Origin: Verrucomicrobiales bacterium
GTDB lineage: Bacteria > Verrucomicrobiota > Verrucomicrobiia > Limisphaerales > JAYPXF01
Direction: 5' to 3'
Length of the DNA: 64,000 bases
NCBI GenBank assembly: GCA_002715965.1
Contig: PBAL01000086.1
Coordinates: 1-64,000, forward strand
Below, one piece after another: positions 34,970-42,344 of the stretch; the stretch's first letter is position 1, and every line of letters begins with the position of its first letter. The position numbers were made by a program, and so were the translations under genes. The notes under the pieces are model-generated. The model saw nothing but the letters and a program-made list of their open reading frames with translations, had not been told where the DNA came from and searched no databases.

Positions 34970-36031
34970 CTATTCTTCGGGTGCGCTGCAATTCAGGCTA
35001 TTTGCCAGTGCTTTCAGATCCACCCGCGTGTGTTCGGCGGAGATTGCGAAGCGAAAGAAGCCACCTCTTGCACCGCCGGGGTAGTTGATGAACGGAGGGT
35101 GAATCCCGTTTTTTTGTAGCGATTCTTTCAATCGATTTACTTCATGGAGAGATTCAAATGAACGATTGATGATCGGAAACGGAAGTTCCTCGCCGATCAA
35201 TGATCCTAGGAATTCGCAATTGCGCTTCAATTTTCGACGACACGCCCCGCGTCGGATCAAATCTACGGAAACCTCAATCGCCTTTGCCTGATAAGGGGCA
35301 ATGGGCGTGCTCGCAATTACAACCCCGGTCCGCTCCATCATATTCTTTCGCACTTTCCTCGCTGCCAACACTGCACCGCCGGCCACTCCGAAAGCCTTGC
35401 TGAACGTGATGGTCTGGATCACCCGGTTCATCTTCGCGCCTGCGTATTCAACGGTGCCCCGGCCATTGGCACCAAGCACACCCGCGCCGTGCGCATCATC
35501 CACGAGCAGCCAACTTCCCCCGGGCATCACCTGCAGGTACTTGGCGATGGGAGAAATCGCACCGTCTGGGGCAAATACGCCATCAGTGGCGACGAGCGCC
35601 GGACGTCCGCGGAGTTTTCGTTCGAGACCCGTAACATCTGCGGACTTGAAGCGAACTGTCGGCACTCCCAGCACCCGGGTCGCGTCGACCAAGGAAGGAT
35701 GCGCGCGTTCATCAAGCGCCACACGAGGAACATCCAGAGCCTGCATGGCGGCCAGGTTCGTCAGGTAGCCGGTTGGAACCAACGTCGCTGACTGGACCTG
35801 AAAGAAATCTGCGAGTTTCTCTTCCAAGCGGGGATACGCCGGATTGTTCCCCGTGGTCGTGCGGGAGGCAGATGCACTTGCCCCACCCGCGTTCAATCCG
35901 CGAATCAAGGTCGAGCGAACCCGCTTGTTCCACGACATCCCCAGATAATCGCACCCGCCAAAGTAGAGCCACTCCCTGCCCTTCCACTTCACCGTGGTTG
36001 CAGAACTTCGAGTGAGCGGGTCAGGGAGCAT
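34970..36031 (-). CDS. bioF: 8-amino-7-oxononanoate synthase-like PLP enzyme (alpha-oxoamine synthase)
   Basis: This 353-residue enzyme is somewhat shorter than E. coli BioF (384). Family hallmarks are present: Y-L-G-M near the N-terminus, T-T-G-N-N-P-A-Y substrate loop, D-D-A-H (residues 178-181), and PLP lysine K212 in T-F-S-K-A-F-G. It condenses an acyl-CoA with an amino acid. For BioF this means pimeloyl-CoA (or ACP) with alanine for biotin synthesis, but other members (Kbl, serine palmitoyltransferase-like) share these motifs and no other bio gene is nearby, so the substrate is not certain. It lies 17 bases after the sugar-binding lipoprotein gene on the same strand, which may be coincidental. 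Confidence 0.78.
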   Translation of the reverse strand: MLPDPLTRSSATTVKWKGREWLYFGGCDYLGMSWNKRVRSTLIRGLNAGGASASASRTTTGNNPAYPRLEEKLADFFQVQSATLVPTGYLTNLAAMQALDVPRVALDERAHPSLVDATRVLGVPTVRFKSADVTGLERKLRGRPALVATDGVFAPDGAISPIAKYLQVMPGGSWLLVDDAHGAGVLGANGRGTVEYAGAKMNRVIQTITFSKAFGVAGGAVLAARKVRKNMMERTGVVIASTPIAPYQAKAIEVSVDLIRRGACRRKLKRNCEFLGSLIGEELPFPIINRSFESLHEVNRLKESLQKNGIHPPFINYPGGARGGFFRFAISAEHTRVDLKALANSLNCSAPEE

Positions 36032-36048
36032 AAACCTGACGAGCCGAG

Positions 36049-37068
36049 CTACTTCAGCTCGGGGTCTTTCATCGCGTCTTCCTTCTTGTAGAGCTTGGTT
36101 GGAATCAGCGTTTGAGCCGGAACTTCTTCACCCATGGAATGAGCCACGAGGGCCTCCACCATCTTGATGCCCATCACATCGGGAAACTGAATCGGGTCGG
36201 CGTAGATCTTGCCTTCCTTGATCGCCTGCTTGCCCTCCGGTTGGCCGTCGAATCCAACGATCATGACCTGGTCGGCCTTCTCCGCCTTCTCAAGTGCTGC
36301 GCGTGCGCCGAGCGCGGCTGGATCATTGATGGCAAAGATTCCGCGAAGATCTGGATGTGACTGCATGACGTCCTCAGCCGCCTTATAACCAACGTCCTTC
36401 GCACCACCGCTCTCCAAGGTGGCCACCACCTGGATCACACCTTTGCCCGCAGCCTTCTTGTTGTGTTCCGTGATCACTTCCATGAATCCCTTCACACGCA
36501 GGATGCACGACTCGGCCTGGGGGAAGTGCAACACGGCCACCTTGCCACCCGCCTCGCCCAGGGCCTCAATCATCGCATGGCCGGCTTCCTTGCCACCACC
36601 GTAGTTGTCCGTTGCGATTTGGGTCACAATTTCCACGCCTTCCTCGTTACAGGGAATATCCACGGTGAAGACCGGGATGCCAGCCTTGTTCGCCTCCTGA
36701 ATCACCGGAACGATCGCCTTGGATTCACAGGGGCTCAGCACGATCGCGGCAACCTCTTGCGCGATAAAATCCTTCACCTGATTGCTCTGCTTGGCGACGT
36801 CCTTGTCCGCACTCACGACGACCGTCTTGTAACCGAAGTCCTCCCCCTTGGCCTTGATGTTGTCGCCAATGACCTTGAAGAACGGATTGTCGAGCGTCAG
36901 CAGGGAAACTCCGATGGTTCCGCGCGCCTGTTGCTTGGGATCCGCGTCCGCGAGCGCCGGATCCGATCCACCGGTGCTGGTCGTTGGAGTTGTGCCCTTG
37001 TCCTGATTTCCACAGCCTACGAACGCGAGCGCACAAAAGAGTCCGAGAAGAGAAGCGAGTTTTTTCAT
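36049..37068 (-). CDS. Sugar-binding lipoprotein, RbsB type
   Basis: This 339-residue protein has a lipobox signal (MKKLASLLGLFCALAFVGCG, lipid Cys 19). A short Thr/Ser/Gly linker follows, then a type-1 periplasmic-binding fold: T-I-G-V-S-L-L-T-L-D-N-P-F-F, V-S-A-D-K-D-V-A-K-Q-S-N-Q-V-K-D-F-I, F-T-V-D-I-P-C-N, and a hinge region G-F-D-G-Q-P-E-G-K-Q-A. It resembles D-ribose/galactose/xylose-binding components of ABC importers. The ATPase and permease genes are not adjacent in this window, so the partner transporter must be encoded elsewhere, or the protein acts as a sensor. Confidence 0.9.
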   Translation of the reverse strand: MKKLASLLGLFCALAFVGCGNQDKGTTPTTSTGGSDPALADADPKQQARGTIGVSLLTLDNPFFKVIGDNIKAKGEDFGYKTVVVSADKDVAKQSNQVKDFIAQEVAAIVLSPCESKAIVPVIQEANKAGIPVFTVDIPCNEEGVEIVTQIATDNYGGGKEAGHAMIEALGEAGGKVAVLHFPQAESCILRVKGFMEVITEHNKKAAGKGVIQVVATLESGGAKDVGYKAAEDVMQSHPDLRGIFAINDPAALGARAALEKAEKADQVMIVGFDGQPEGKQAIKEGKIYADPIQFPDVMGIKMVEALVAHSMGEEVPAQTLIPTKLYKKEDAMKDPELK

Positions 37069-37245
37069 TTGGAGTGCGAGTGGTGTAAGGGCTGGATGCG
37101 GGAATTCAAGGGAATTCAGTGGAGCTGCCCACTAAACACACGAAAGACACGAATTAAAGCGAGCCTGACGGCTGTTCGAGGGATACCACCAACCAGTGCA
37201 GAGAGCTTCCAGCTCCAGCTAATAGATAGGCTCTGTTCGAATTCT
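37069..37245. other. Intergenic region without a gene
   Basis: I see no open reading frame of interest between the sugar-binding lipoprotein and the repeat element at 37246. The only notable text is AAACACACGAAAGACACGAA near 37136-37155, a tandem-like AC/GA-rich motif resembling short intergenic repeats seen in related genomes. Confidence 0.4.
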
Positions 37246-37412
37246 GGAGCGCCGGGCACTGGTCGGCATGCCACTACAATCCAATGGTGCTCGCTCCGGA
37301 GTTTTCAAGGAATTCGGCTCTAAGCCAATATCGGAGCTTCCAAGAGCTCCTGAATAGGACTGAGCGAGCACCATTGGCAAGGCCACCTATGCCGAGCATT
37401 GCTGGGCGCTCC
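37246..37412. repeat. 167-bp element with 51-bp terminal inverted repeats
   Basis: The left arm (37246-37296) begins GGAGCGCCGGGCACTGGTCG and ends CCAATGGTGCTCGCTC. The right arm (37362-37412) is its imperfect reverse complement of exactly the same length, sharing the outer 8 and inner 16 bases perfectly. The 65-base centre contains a further palindrome, GGAGCT...AGCTCC. Related units are at 8356-8417 and 45863-45913. It is MITE- or REP-like and has no coding capacity. Confidence 0.8.
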
Positions 37413-37456
37413 ACAGTGCATTTGGCGTGCAGGGCGGAAAGCAAAGCCCTCAACAA

Positions 37457-38884
37457 TCACCCAATCACATCATGCACCACATGGCCGTGAACATCGGTCA
37501 GCCGATAATCGCGTCCTGAGTAGCGATAGGTGAGCTTCTCGTGATCGAGCCCCATAAGATGCAGAATGGTCGCGTGTAGATCATGCACGTGCACGCGGTT
37601 CTCGACCGCACTGCAACCAAAACGATCCGTCGCGCCGTAACTGGTACCGGGCTTCACCCCCCCGCCCGCCATGAAGATTGTAAACCCATAGTGATCGTGA
37701 TCGCGGCCAAGCTTGCCTTCAGAGGTTGGCGCGCGACCAAACTCACCACCCCAGATCACCAGTGTTTCATCCAGCAATCCGCGCTGCTTCAAATCACGGA
37801 TCAACGCAGCAATCCCCTGGTCGCTTGCCTCGGCCAATACCTTGTGCCCGGTGGGAATGTTATTGTGCCCTGTGTCCCAGGAAATGTCGTAACCGTTGAT
37901 CGAGTGGGAAAGCTGAACGCAACGCACGCCACGTTCCACGAGTCGACGCGCGAGAAGACAGCCTTTTCCGTATTCACTGTCCCCATACAACTCCTTCACG
38001 TATGCCGGCTCCTTCGAGGTATCAAAGACGTCCGGCACGGAAAACTGCATCCGAAAGGCCATCTCCATCGCCTCAATGCCGGCTTCAACGTTTTGATCCT
38101 GAACGCGACGATCCAAATAACGCTGGTTCAACATCGTCAGCAAGTCCGCTTCGCGACGCTGTTCCTCCCGCTTGAGCGATGCGTTGCGCAGATTTGGAAT
38201 GACCGCGTCCGGTTTCATCTGCGCAACGTTGACGTAGGTTCCCGCATATGCCCCGGGCAGGAATGAATTCCCCCAGTTCGCCAACTTGTTGCGGGGTTGT
38301 GCGCGCGGAGACATTGCGACAAATCCGGGAAGATCCTTGTTCTCCGTGCCCAAGCCATAGCAAAGCCAGGCGCCCATGCTCGGACGATTCGGCTGCAGAT
38401 GCCCGACATTCATCATCATGATAGCGCCGGCATGCTCGGGAATGTCCGTATGCATTGAGTGAATGAACGCGATGTCATCCACGCATTGCGCCGTGTGAGG
38501 GAAGATGTCACTCACCCACTTGCCGGTCTGGCCGTATTGCCGGAATTCGAAGGGGGAAGGCATCAATCCCATCTTGGTGTTTCGCAGCGTTTTACGATCG
38601 ACCAATTGCGGACGCTGGCCTTCGTATTTCTTCAGATCGGGCTTGTGATCGAACGTATCCACCTGCGAGGGGCCGCCCGGTTGAAAGAGCTGGATGACAT
38701 GCCTCGCCTTGGGAGCAAAGTGGCCAAGCTTTGGAGCCAAGGGATCGCTCCCCCGCGCACCTTGGGTCGCAGCCGCCAATCCGATCGATCCGAATCCGGC
38801 TCCCAGACGACGCAACATATCGCGCCGGCTCTGCGGTTGAGCCAATGCCTGTTTTACCGCAGCTTCATGTTCGGCAAATTTCAT
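37457..38884 (-). CDS. DUF1501 secreted protein (sulfatase-superfamily-like)
   Basis: This 475-residue protein starts at MKFAEHEAAVKQALAQPQSR and carries a Tat-like region, S-R-R-D-M-L-R-R-L-G-A-G-F-G. DUF1501 motifs follow: H-V-I-Q-L-F-Q-P-G-G-P-S-Q-V-D-T-F-D-H-K-P, H-S-M-H-T-D-I-P-E-H-A-G-A, V-I-W-G-G-E-F-G-R-A-P-T-S-E-G, and the end D-L-H-A-T-I-L-H-L-M-G-L-D. The fold is related to alkaline phosphatases and sulfatases. DUF1501 genes in this phylum are usually paired with a DUF1549/DUF1553 cytochrome-type gene, but none is adjacent here. The natural function is not established. Confidence 0.92.
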   Translation of the reverse strand: MKFAEHEAAVKQALAQPQSRRDMLRRLGAGFGSIGLAAATQGARGSDPLAPKLGHFAPKARHVIQLFQPGGPSQVDTFDHKPDLKKYEGQRPQLVDRKTLRNTKMGLMPSPFEFRQYGQTGKWVSDIFPHTAQCVDDIAFIHSMHTDIPEHAGAIMMMNVGHLQPNRPSMGAWLCYGLGTENKDLPGFVAMSPRAQPRNKLANWGNSFLPGAYAGTYVNVAQMKPDAVIPNLRNASLKREEQRREADLLTMLNQRYLDRRVQDQNVEAGIEAMEMAFRMQFSVPDVFDTSKEPAYVKELYGDSEYGKGCLLARRLVERGVRCVQLSHSINGYDISWDTGHNNIPTGHKVLAEASDQGIAALIRDLKQRGLLDETLVIWGGEFGRAPTSEGKLGRDHDHYGFTIFMAGGGVKPGTSYGATDRFGCSAVENRVHVHDLHATILHLMGLDHEKLTYRYSGRDYRLTDVHGHVVHDVIG

Positions 38885-38997
38885 GTAATGCAAGCAGAGT
38901 AAATCGGAATCAGCCGTCCGTCATTGGGAAAATCATATCATTCGTTCGTCGGAGCAAATGTGTTTTTTTCCGCCACCCGCTCTGGCAGCATCCATCC

Positions 38998-39696
38998 ATG
39001 TCAAGTGAGCCAAGTCCGCTCAGACCCGGAACGCTCTATCTCGTGGCAACCCCCATCGGCAACCTCGAGGACATCACACTGCGCGCACTCCGCGTGTTGG
39101 AGGAGTGCGACCGGATCGCTGCTGAGGACACACGTAGGACCGGACAACTTCTGAAACACTTCGAGATCAAGAAGCCGCAATTCAGTTATTTCCAACACAA
39201 CGAGGCCAAGCGCAGCCAGGAGATCGTTCAATATCTGCAAAATGAAGAAACGATTGCCCTGGTAACCGACGCGGGTACGCCTGGCATCAGTGATCCGGGC
39301 GAAAGGGTAGTGCGGGAAGTCGTCCAAGCCGGCCTTCGGGTTGAATCCATTCCCGGTCCGTGCGCGTTGATATCAGCTCTGACCACCAGCGGACTTCCGA
39401 CCGGTGAAATCCACTTCGTTGGCTTCCTGCCGAACAAGTCAGGTCAGCGTCGAAAAAGGCTCGAATCGCTGCGCCATGTTCCCGGCACCTGGGTTTTCTA
39501 CGAATCGCCTTATCGTATTCAGAAGCTGCTTGCCGATGTCGCGGAGCTTTATCCGGGAGCAATGGTTGCTGTTTCGCGCGAACTGACGAAGAAATTCGAG
39601 GAAACCATCCGCGGGAGTGCCGCTGAGGTTGTCGAGGCGTTCGAAGGGAGGTCGGCGAAGGGTGAGTTCGTGGTGTGTGTGTGGAAACACACGTAG
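38998..39696 (+). CDS. rsmI: 16S rRNA (cytidine-1402 2'-O)-methyltransferase
   Basis: This 232-residue SAM-dependent enzyme methylates the ribose of C1402 in the decoding centre of 16S rRNA. The start at MSSEPSPLRPGTLYLVATPI is chosen because the conserved region T-L-Y-L-V-A-T-P-I-G-N-L-E-D-I-T-L-R-A begins there. Other motifs are A-A-E-D-T-R-R-T, V-T-D-A-G-T-P-G-I-S-D-P-G and F-V-G-F-L-P. The C-terminal ~50-residue extension of E. coli RsmI is absent, as in many phyla. It is divergent from DUF1501 and convergent with the ceramidase-like gene (8 bases between them). Confidence 0.94.
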   Translation: MSSEPSPLRPGTLYLVATPIGNLEDITLRALRVLEECDRIAAEDTRRTGQLLKHFEIKKPQFSYFQHNEAKRSQEIVQYLQNEETIALVTDAGTPGISDPGERVVREVVQAGLRVESIPGPCALISALTTSGLPTGEIHFVGFLPNKSGQRRKRLESLRHVPGTWVFYESPYRIQKLLADVAELYPGAMVAVSRELTKKFEETIRGSAAEVVEAFEGRSAKGEFVVCVWKHT

Positions 39697-39704
39697 CGCC
39701 CGAC

Positions 39705-41051
39705 TCACTCCGACAACACTTTCCGAATGGCAGCTTTGAACGGCTCCTCCGAACCGCGGGCAACCCAGCACCACCCGTTCAGGTTTGAGTCGTTCTCTTC
39801 CCAGTGCATTTCCAAGGGAATGTAACCCGTTCCCGATTCGCCATAACCCGCAACCATCAAGAAATTGTTCGGGCGGAGGGACTGCGCATAGAGCTGATAC
39901 TCAACGTAAGACTCCCCTGGGAGCAGCAGGAACGCGGCCTTGCCAAAATCGATCACCGGCAAATCGATGGGCTGCTTTCTGACTTTCATGCGTTCCAGCC
40001 AACTGAGGCCTAGAGCCGCCCGGCTCTGGTACTTCCGATCGTTCACTGTCTTCAGTTTGCGCAACTGATCCTCCCGGGAATATCCATCCGATTCGCGTGG
40101 CTTTAACACCAATGGCACGGATCGAAATTCCATTTCGGTCAAGGGTGATCGTTTGGTGTCTTTCCAGGCGGCCACCATGCCAGCCAGCAGCCGGCGCATC
40201 AGCACAGGACGATTTGGAGGGTCGCCTTTGTTGTACTTTCCAGCGGTCACATTGCCGGCCGCACCGGAGAAATAGATCTGCGTCGAATCCGGCACTTCCT
40301 TCTGAAGTTCCGCGCGAGCGTAGCCGGGGAAGTCCGGATTCACCTTGCCCGTTCGGTAGAAACTCATCGGATGCGTCGCGTAGGAATAGAGCACGGCAAT
40401 CGCCTTGTCCCCGTTCCAGAAACTCAACGCTTTCACGAACGGATCAATGACTCCTTCGGGAGCTTGCCGCGCAAAGACGTTCTTCGTTGCGCTGCCGCGG
40501 TCATAACGCGGCTTGCCGTTGGGACCGATGTAACGTCGGTTCGAGGCGATTTTCTCCACCTTCGCCTGTCCCATGCCGAGGTGAGTGATCGGCTGGGTGC
40601 TTGCCATAGCTCTGCGAACGGCCTGGCCTACATCCGCGACGACCCGGTTATGAAACGTGGCGTCGACGATGTTGCTCATGATGCCATGCTCCTCGAGGAT
40701 CTCTTGTGCCCGCAAATCCGTAAGAGGGGTGTCGTGCTGGTGAACGCAACTGAGCAAAACCCGTTCGCGAGTCGTGCCGGCAGCCTCGGCGAGTCCATCC
40801 CGCCATTGGTCATAGGCATCGTTGCGAATCTCACACCAGTCGACAGACACAACGACGATCGGCTGCTTATCACCCGTGAGCACGATTCCCTTTGCCCAAA
40901 GCTTCGCCTCGATAGACCGGGCCGGCGGCATGCTGCTGGCCAGAAGCGGATGTCCGATCGGCGGGGTTACATCTGCTTCGATGGTGGCGACACGATACTC
41001 AGCGCCGGACGCAACGGAAGCTACAGCAATGAACAGACTAAGACGGATCAT
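39705..41051 (-). CDS. Neutral/alkaline ceramidase-like secreted hydrolase
   Basis: This 448-residue protein has a signal peptide (residues 1-17, MIRLSLFIAVASVASGA). The ceramidase N-domain starts I-E-A-D-V-T-P-P-I-G and carries the zinc motif V-H-Q-H-D-T-P (H104, H106; consensus T-H-T-H-x-G-P, here with Q and D changes). A further His lies in A-T-H-P-M-S-F. Neutral ceramidases hydrolyse the amide bond of ceramide; most bacterial homologues in PVC genomes act on unknown amides. It is the last gene of a minus-strand operon after the two small envelope proteins (22-base gap). A second homologue forms the N-terminus of the giant protein at 47455. Confidence 0.85.
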   Translation of the reverse strand: MIRLSLFIAVASVASGAEYRVATIEADVTPPIGHPLLASSMPPARSIEAKLWAKGIVLTGDKQPIVVVSVDWCEIRNDAYDQWRDGLAEAAGTTRERVLLSCVHQHDTPLTDLRAQEILEEHGIMSNIVDATFHNRVVADVGQAVRRAMASTQPITHLGMGQAKVEKIASNRRYIGPNGKPRYDRGSATKNVFARQAPEGVIDPFVKALSFWNGDKAIAVLYSYATHPMSFYRTGKVNPDFPGYARAELQKEVPDSTQIYFSGAAGNVTAGKYNKGDPPNRPVLMRRLLAGMVAAWKDTKRSPLTEMEFRSVPLVLKPRESDGYSREDQLRKLKTVNDRKYQSRAALGLSWLERMKVRKQPIDLPVIDFGKAAFLLLPGESYVEYQLYAQSLRPNNFLMVAGYGESGTGYIPLEMHWEENDSNLNGWCWVARGSEEPFKAAIRKVLSE

Positions 41052-41073
41052 GTATCCGCGAATACTCCAGACC

Positions 41074-41697
41074 TTAAAACGGATCGTCCAGCATCTTGAT
41101 CGCCTGATCGAGGACCTCTTCGGCTTCCTTGTATTTGGCAGCATTGATCAAGGGCTGAAATTTGGCAGTAACCTTGGAAATATTCTCCGGATTGACGCCG
41201 ATCTCGACCATCTCCCGCATCCCCTTCTTCAGTTTCTCGATCTTGGCCTGGAGACGCTTCTCGACCTCTTCCGACGGACCGATCTTTTTGGGATTAAAGT
41301 CCTTCATCAATTCACGAAGCTGCTTTCGTTGCTCGACGCTCAGCTGGTTCTTGACCCGGATCAGCAATTTCAGGTTCGCCATCTTCAACGCGTTTTCGAC
41401 TTCGAAGAGCCGCTTGATCTGCTTCTCCGCTTCTTCCTCACCGGTGATGGTTTTGTCCAGGAGTCGTCGCAATTTCGCCATCTCAACATTCAGCCGATAC
41501 TTGTCTTCCCTCGCCGAATCCTTGGCCGTCGTGACTTCTGACACGATGAATTCCCGTTGCTCATCGGTAAGGCCGATCTTGTCGCCGAAGTAAATGACGA
41601 TTTCCGGCTGGAAGACCTGTTCCGGATACGAACTGGCAGCGATGCACCACAACGGTGCGGCGAGGAGGAATGCGAGGAGGGTGGCTTTCGTCTTCAT
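41074..41697 (-). CDS. Periplasmic Spy/CpxP-like helical protein
   Basis: This 207-residue protein has a signal peptide (MKTKATLLAFLLAAPLWCIA). It is almost entirely helical and charged, with paired repeats like the LTxxQ motif of Spy/CpxP: I-G-L-T-D-E-Q-R-E-F-I and L-S-V-E-Q-R-K-Q-L-R-E-L. Such proteins act as chaperones or metal sensors in the periplasm; here the heptad pattern suggests a coiled-coil dimer. Its start overlaps the upstream membrane gene by 4 bases (ATGA, 41694-41697), so the pair is co-translated. Confidence 0.75.
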   Translation of the reverse strand: MKTKATLLAFLLAAPLWCIAASSYPEQVFQPEIVIYFGDKIGLTDEQREFIVSEVTTAKDSAREDKYRLNVEMAKLRRLLDKTITGEEEAEKQIKRLFEVENALKMANLKLLIRVKNQLSVEQRKQLRELMKDFNPKKIGPSEEVEKRLQAKIEKLKKGMREMVEIGVNPENISKVTAKFQPLINAAKYKEAEEVLDQAIKMLDDPF

Positions 41698-42068
41698 GGT
41701 TTAAGTGGTTTCTGTTTGTTAGCGGGTTTGAAGTCAAGATCACCGAAGGCATCCAGGCTCGGTGCAATGTCGGTCAAAAGAAAATCACTTGGCGCATCCC
41801 AACTGGAGGCGAGGACCACCTCCGTTTCGTTCAACTGAGGAATCACGCGTTTGGTCTCCGCAGCAAGTGCCCGCCGATCGGGTGTCCGAACGAAAAACAG
41901 AACGGCCACCGCAGTGAATGCCAGGCCGATCCTGAGCAGATTCACCACTTGCGTGGATCTGGCGGAGACAAACATTCCCGACGTCATGCCCCGGTAATTC
42001 GGCTGCGATTCCAAGTCCGCCTGCCGTAGTTGGCGGAACGCATCTTTGATTTCGGCATCAGAGTTCAT
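41694..42068 (-). CDS. Small membrane protein (anti-sigma-like topology), first gene of the operon
   Basis: This 124-residue protein starts at MNSDAEIKDAFRQLRQADLE. It has a cytoplasmic head of ~45 residues rich in charges, one membrane helix (V-V-N-L-L-R-I-G-L-A-F-T-A-V-A-V-L-F-F-V) and a periplasmic tail. The order small head/one helix/tail, followed by a Spy-like gene, resembles operons in which an anti-sigma factor and a periplasmic sensor are paired, but no sigma-factor gene is present upstream and no zinc-binding anti-sigma motif is visible. The function is therefore unknown. Confidence 0.7.
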   Translation of the reverse strand: MNSDAEIKDAFRQLRQADLESQPNYRGMTSGMFVSARSTQVVNLLRIGLAFTAVAVLFFVRTPDRRALAAETKRVIPQLNETEVVLASSWDAPSDFLLTDIAPSLDAFGDLDFKPANKQKPLKP

Positions 42069-42134
42069 GCTTAAGGAGATTGATGGAACGGCAGTCCGGC
42101 TTATATGACGCGGAAAACATTCCGCTCTGAATTC

Positions 42135-42285
42135 AACCACGGATGGACACGGATAGACACAGATGTTCAAAGTGGAATCTGCGCTTCAGGTGATATTTGC
42201 CAATTCGTTGAGCCGGGAGTCACCTTCGAGCACCGGCAATGTGATTGACTCTGAAATCTGTGTCTATCTGTGTCCATCTATGGTT
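42135..42285. repeat. 151-bp element with 30-bp terminal inverted repeats
   Basis: The left arm AACCACGGATGGACACGGAT... (42135-42164) and right arm (42256-42285) are reverse complements at 27 of 30 positions. Each arm contains two tandem GATRGACAC-type units. It lies in the 276-base gap between the divergent anti-sigma-like operon and cysS; the rest of that gap shows nothing. Confidence 0.75.
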
Positions 42286-42344
42286 TTACCCAGAATTGAC
42301 TTCCCGCAATTCGCTGCAATTCCTAGTTTCCCCGCGCAAGAAAC

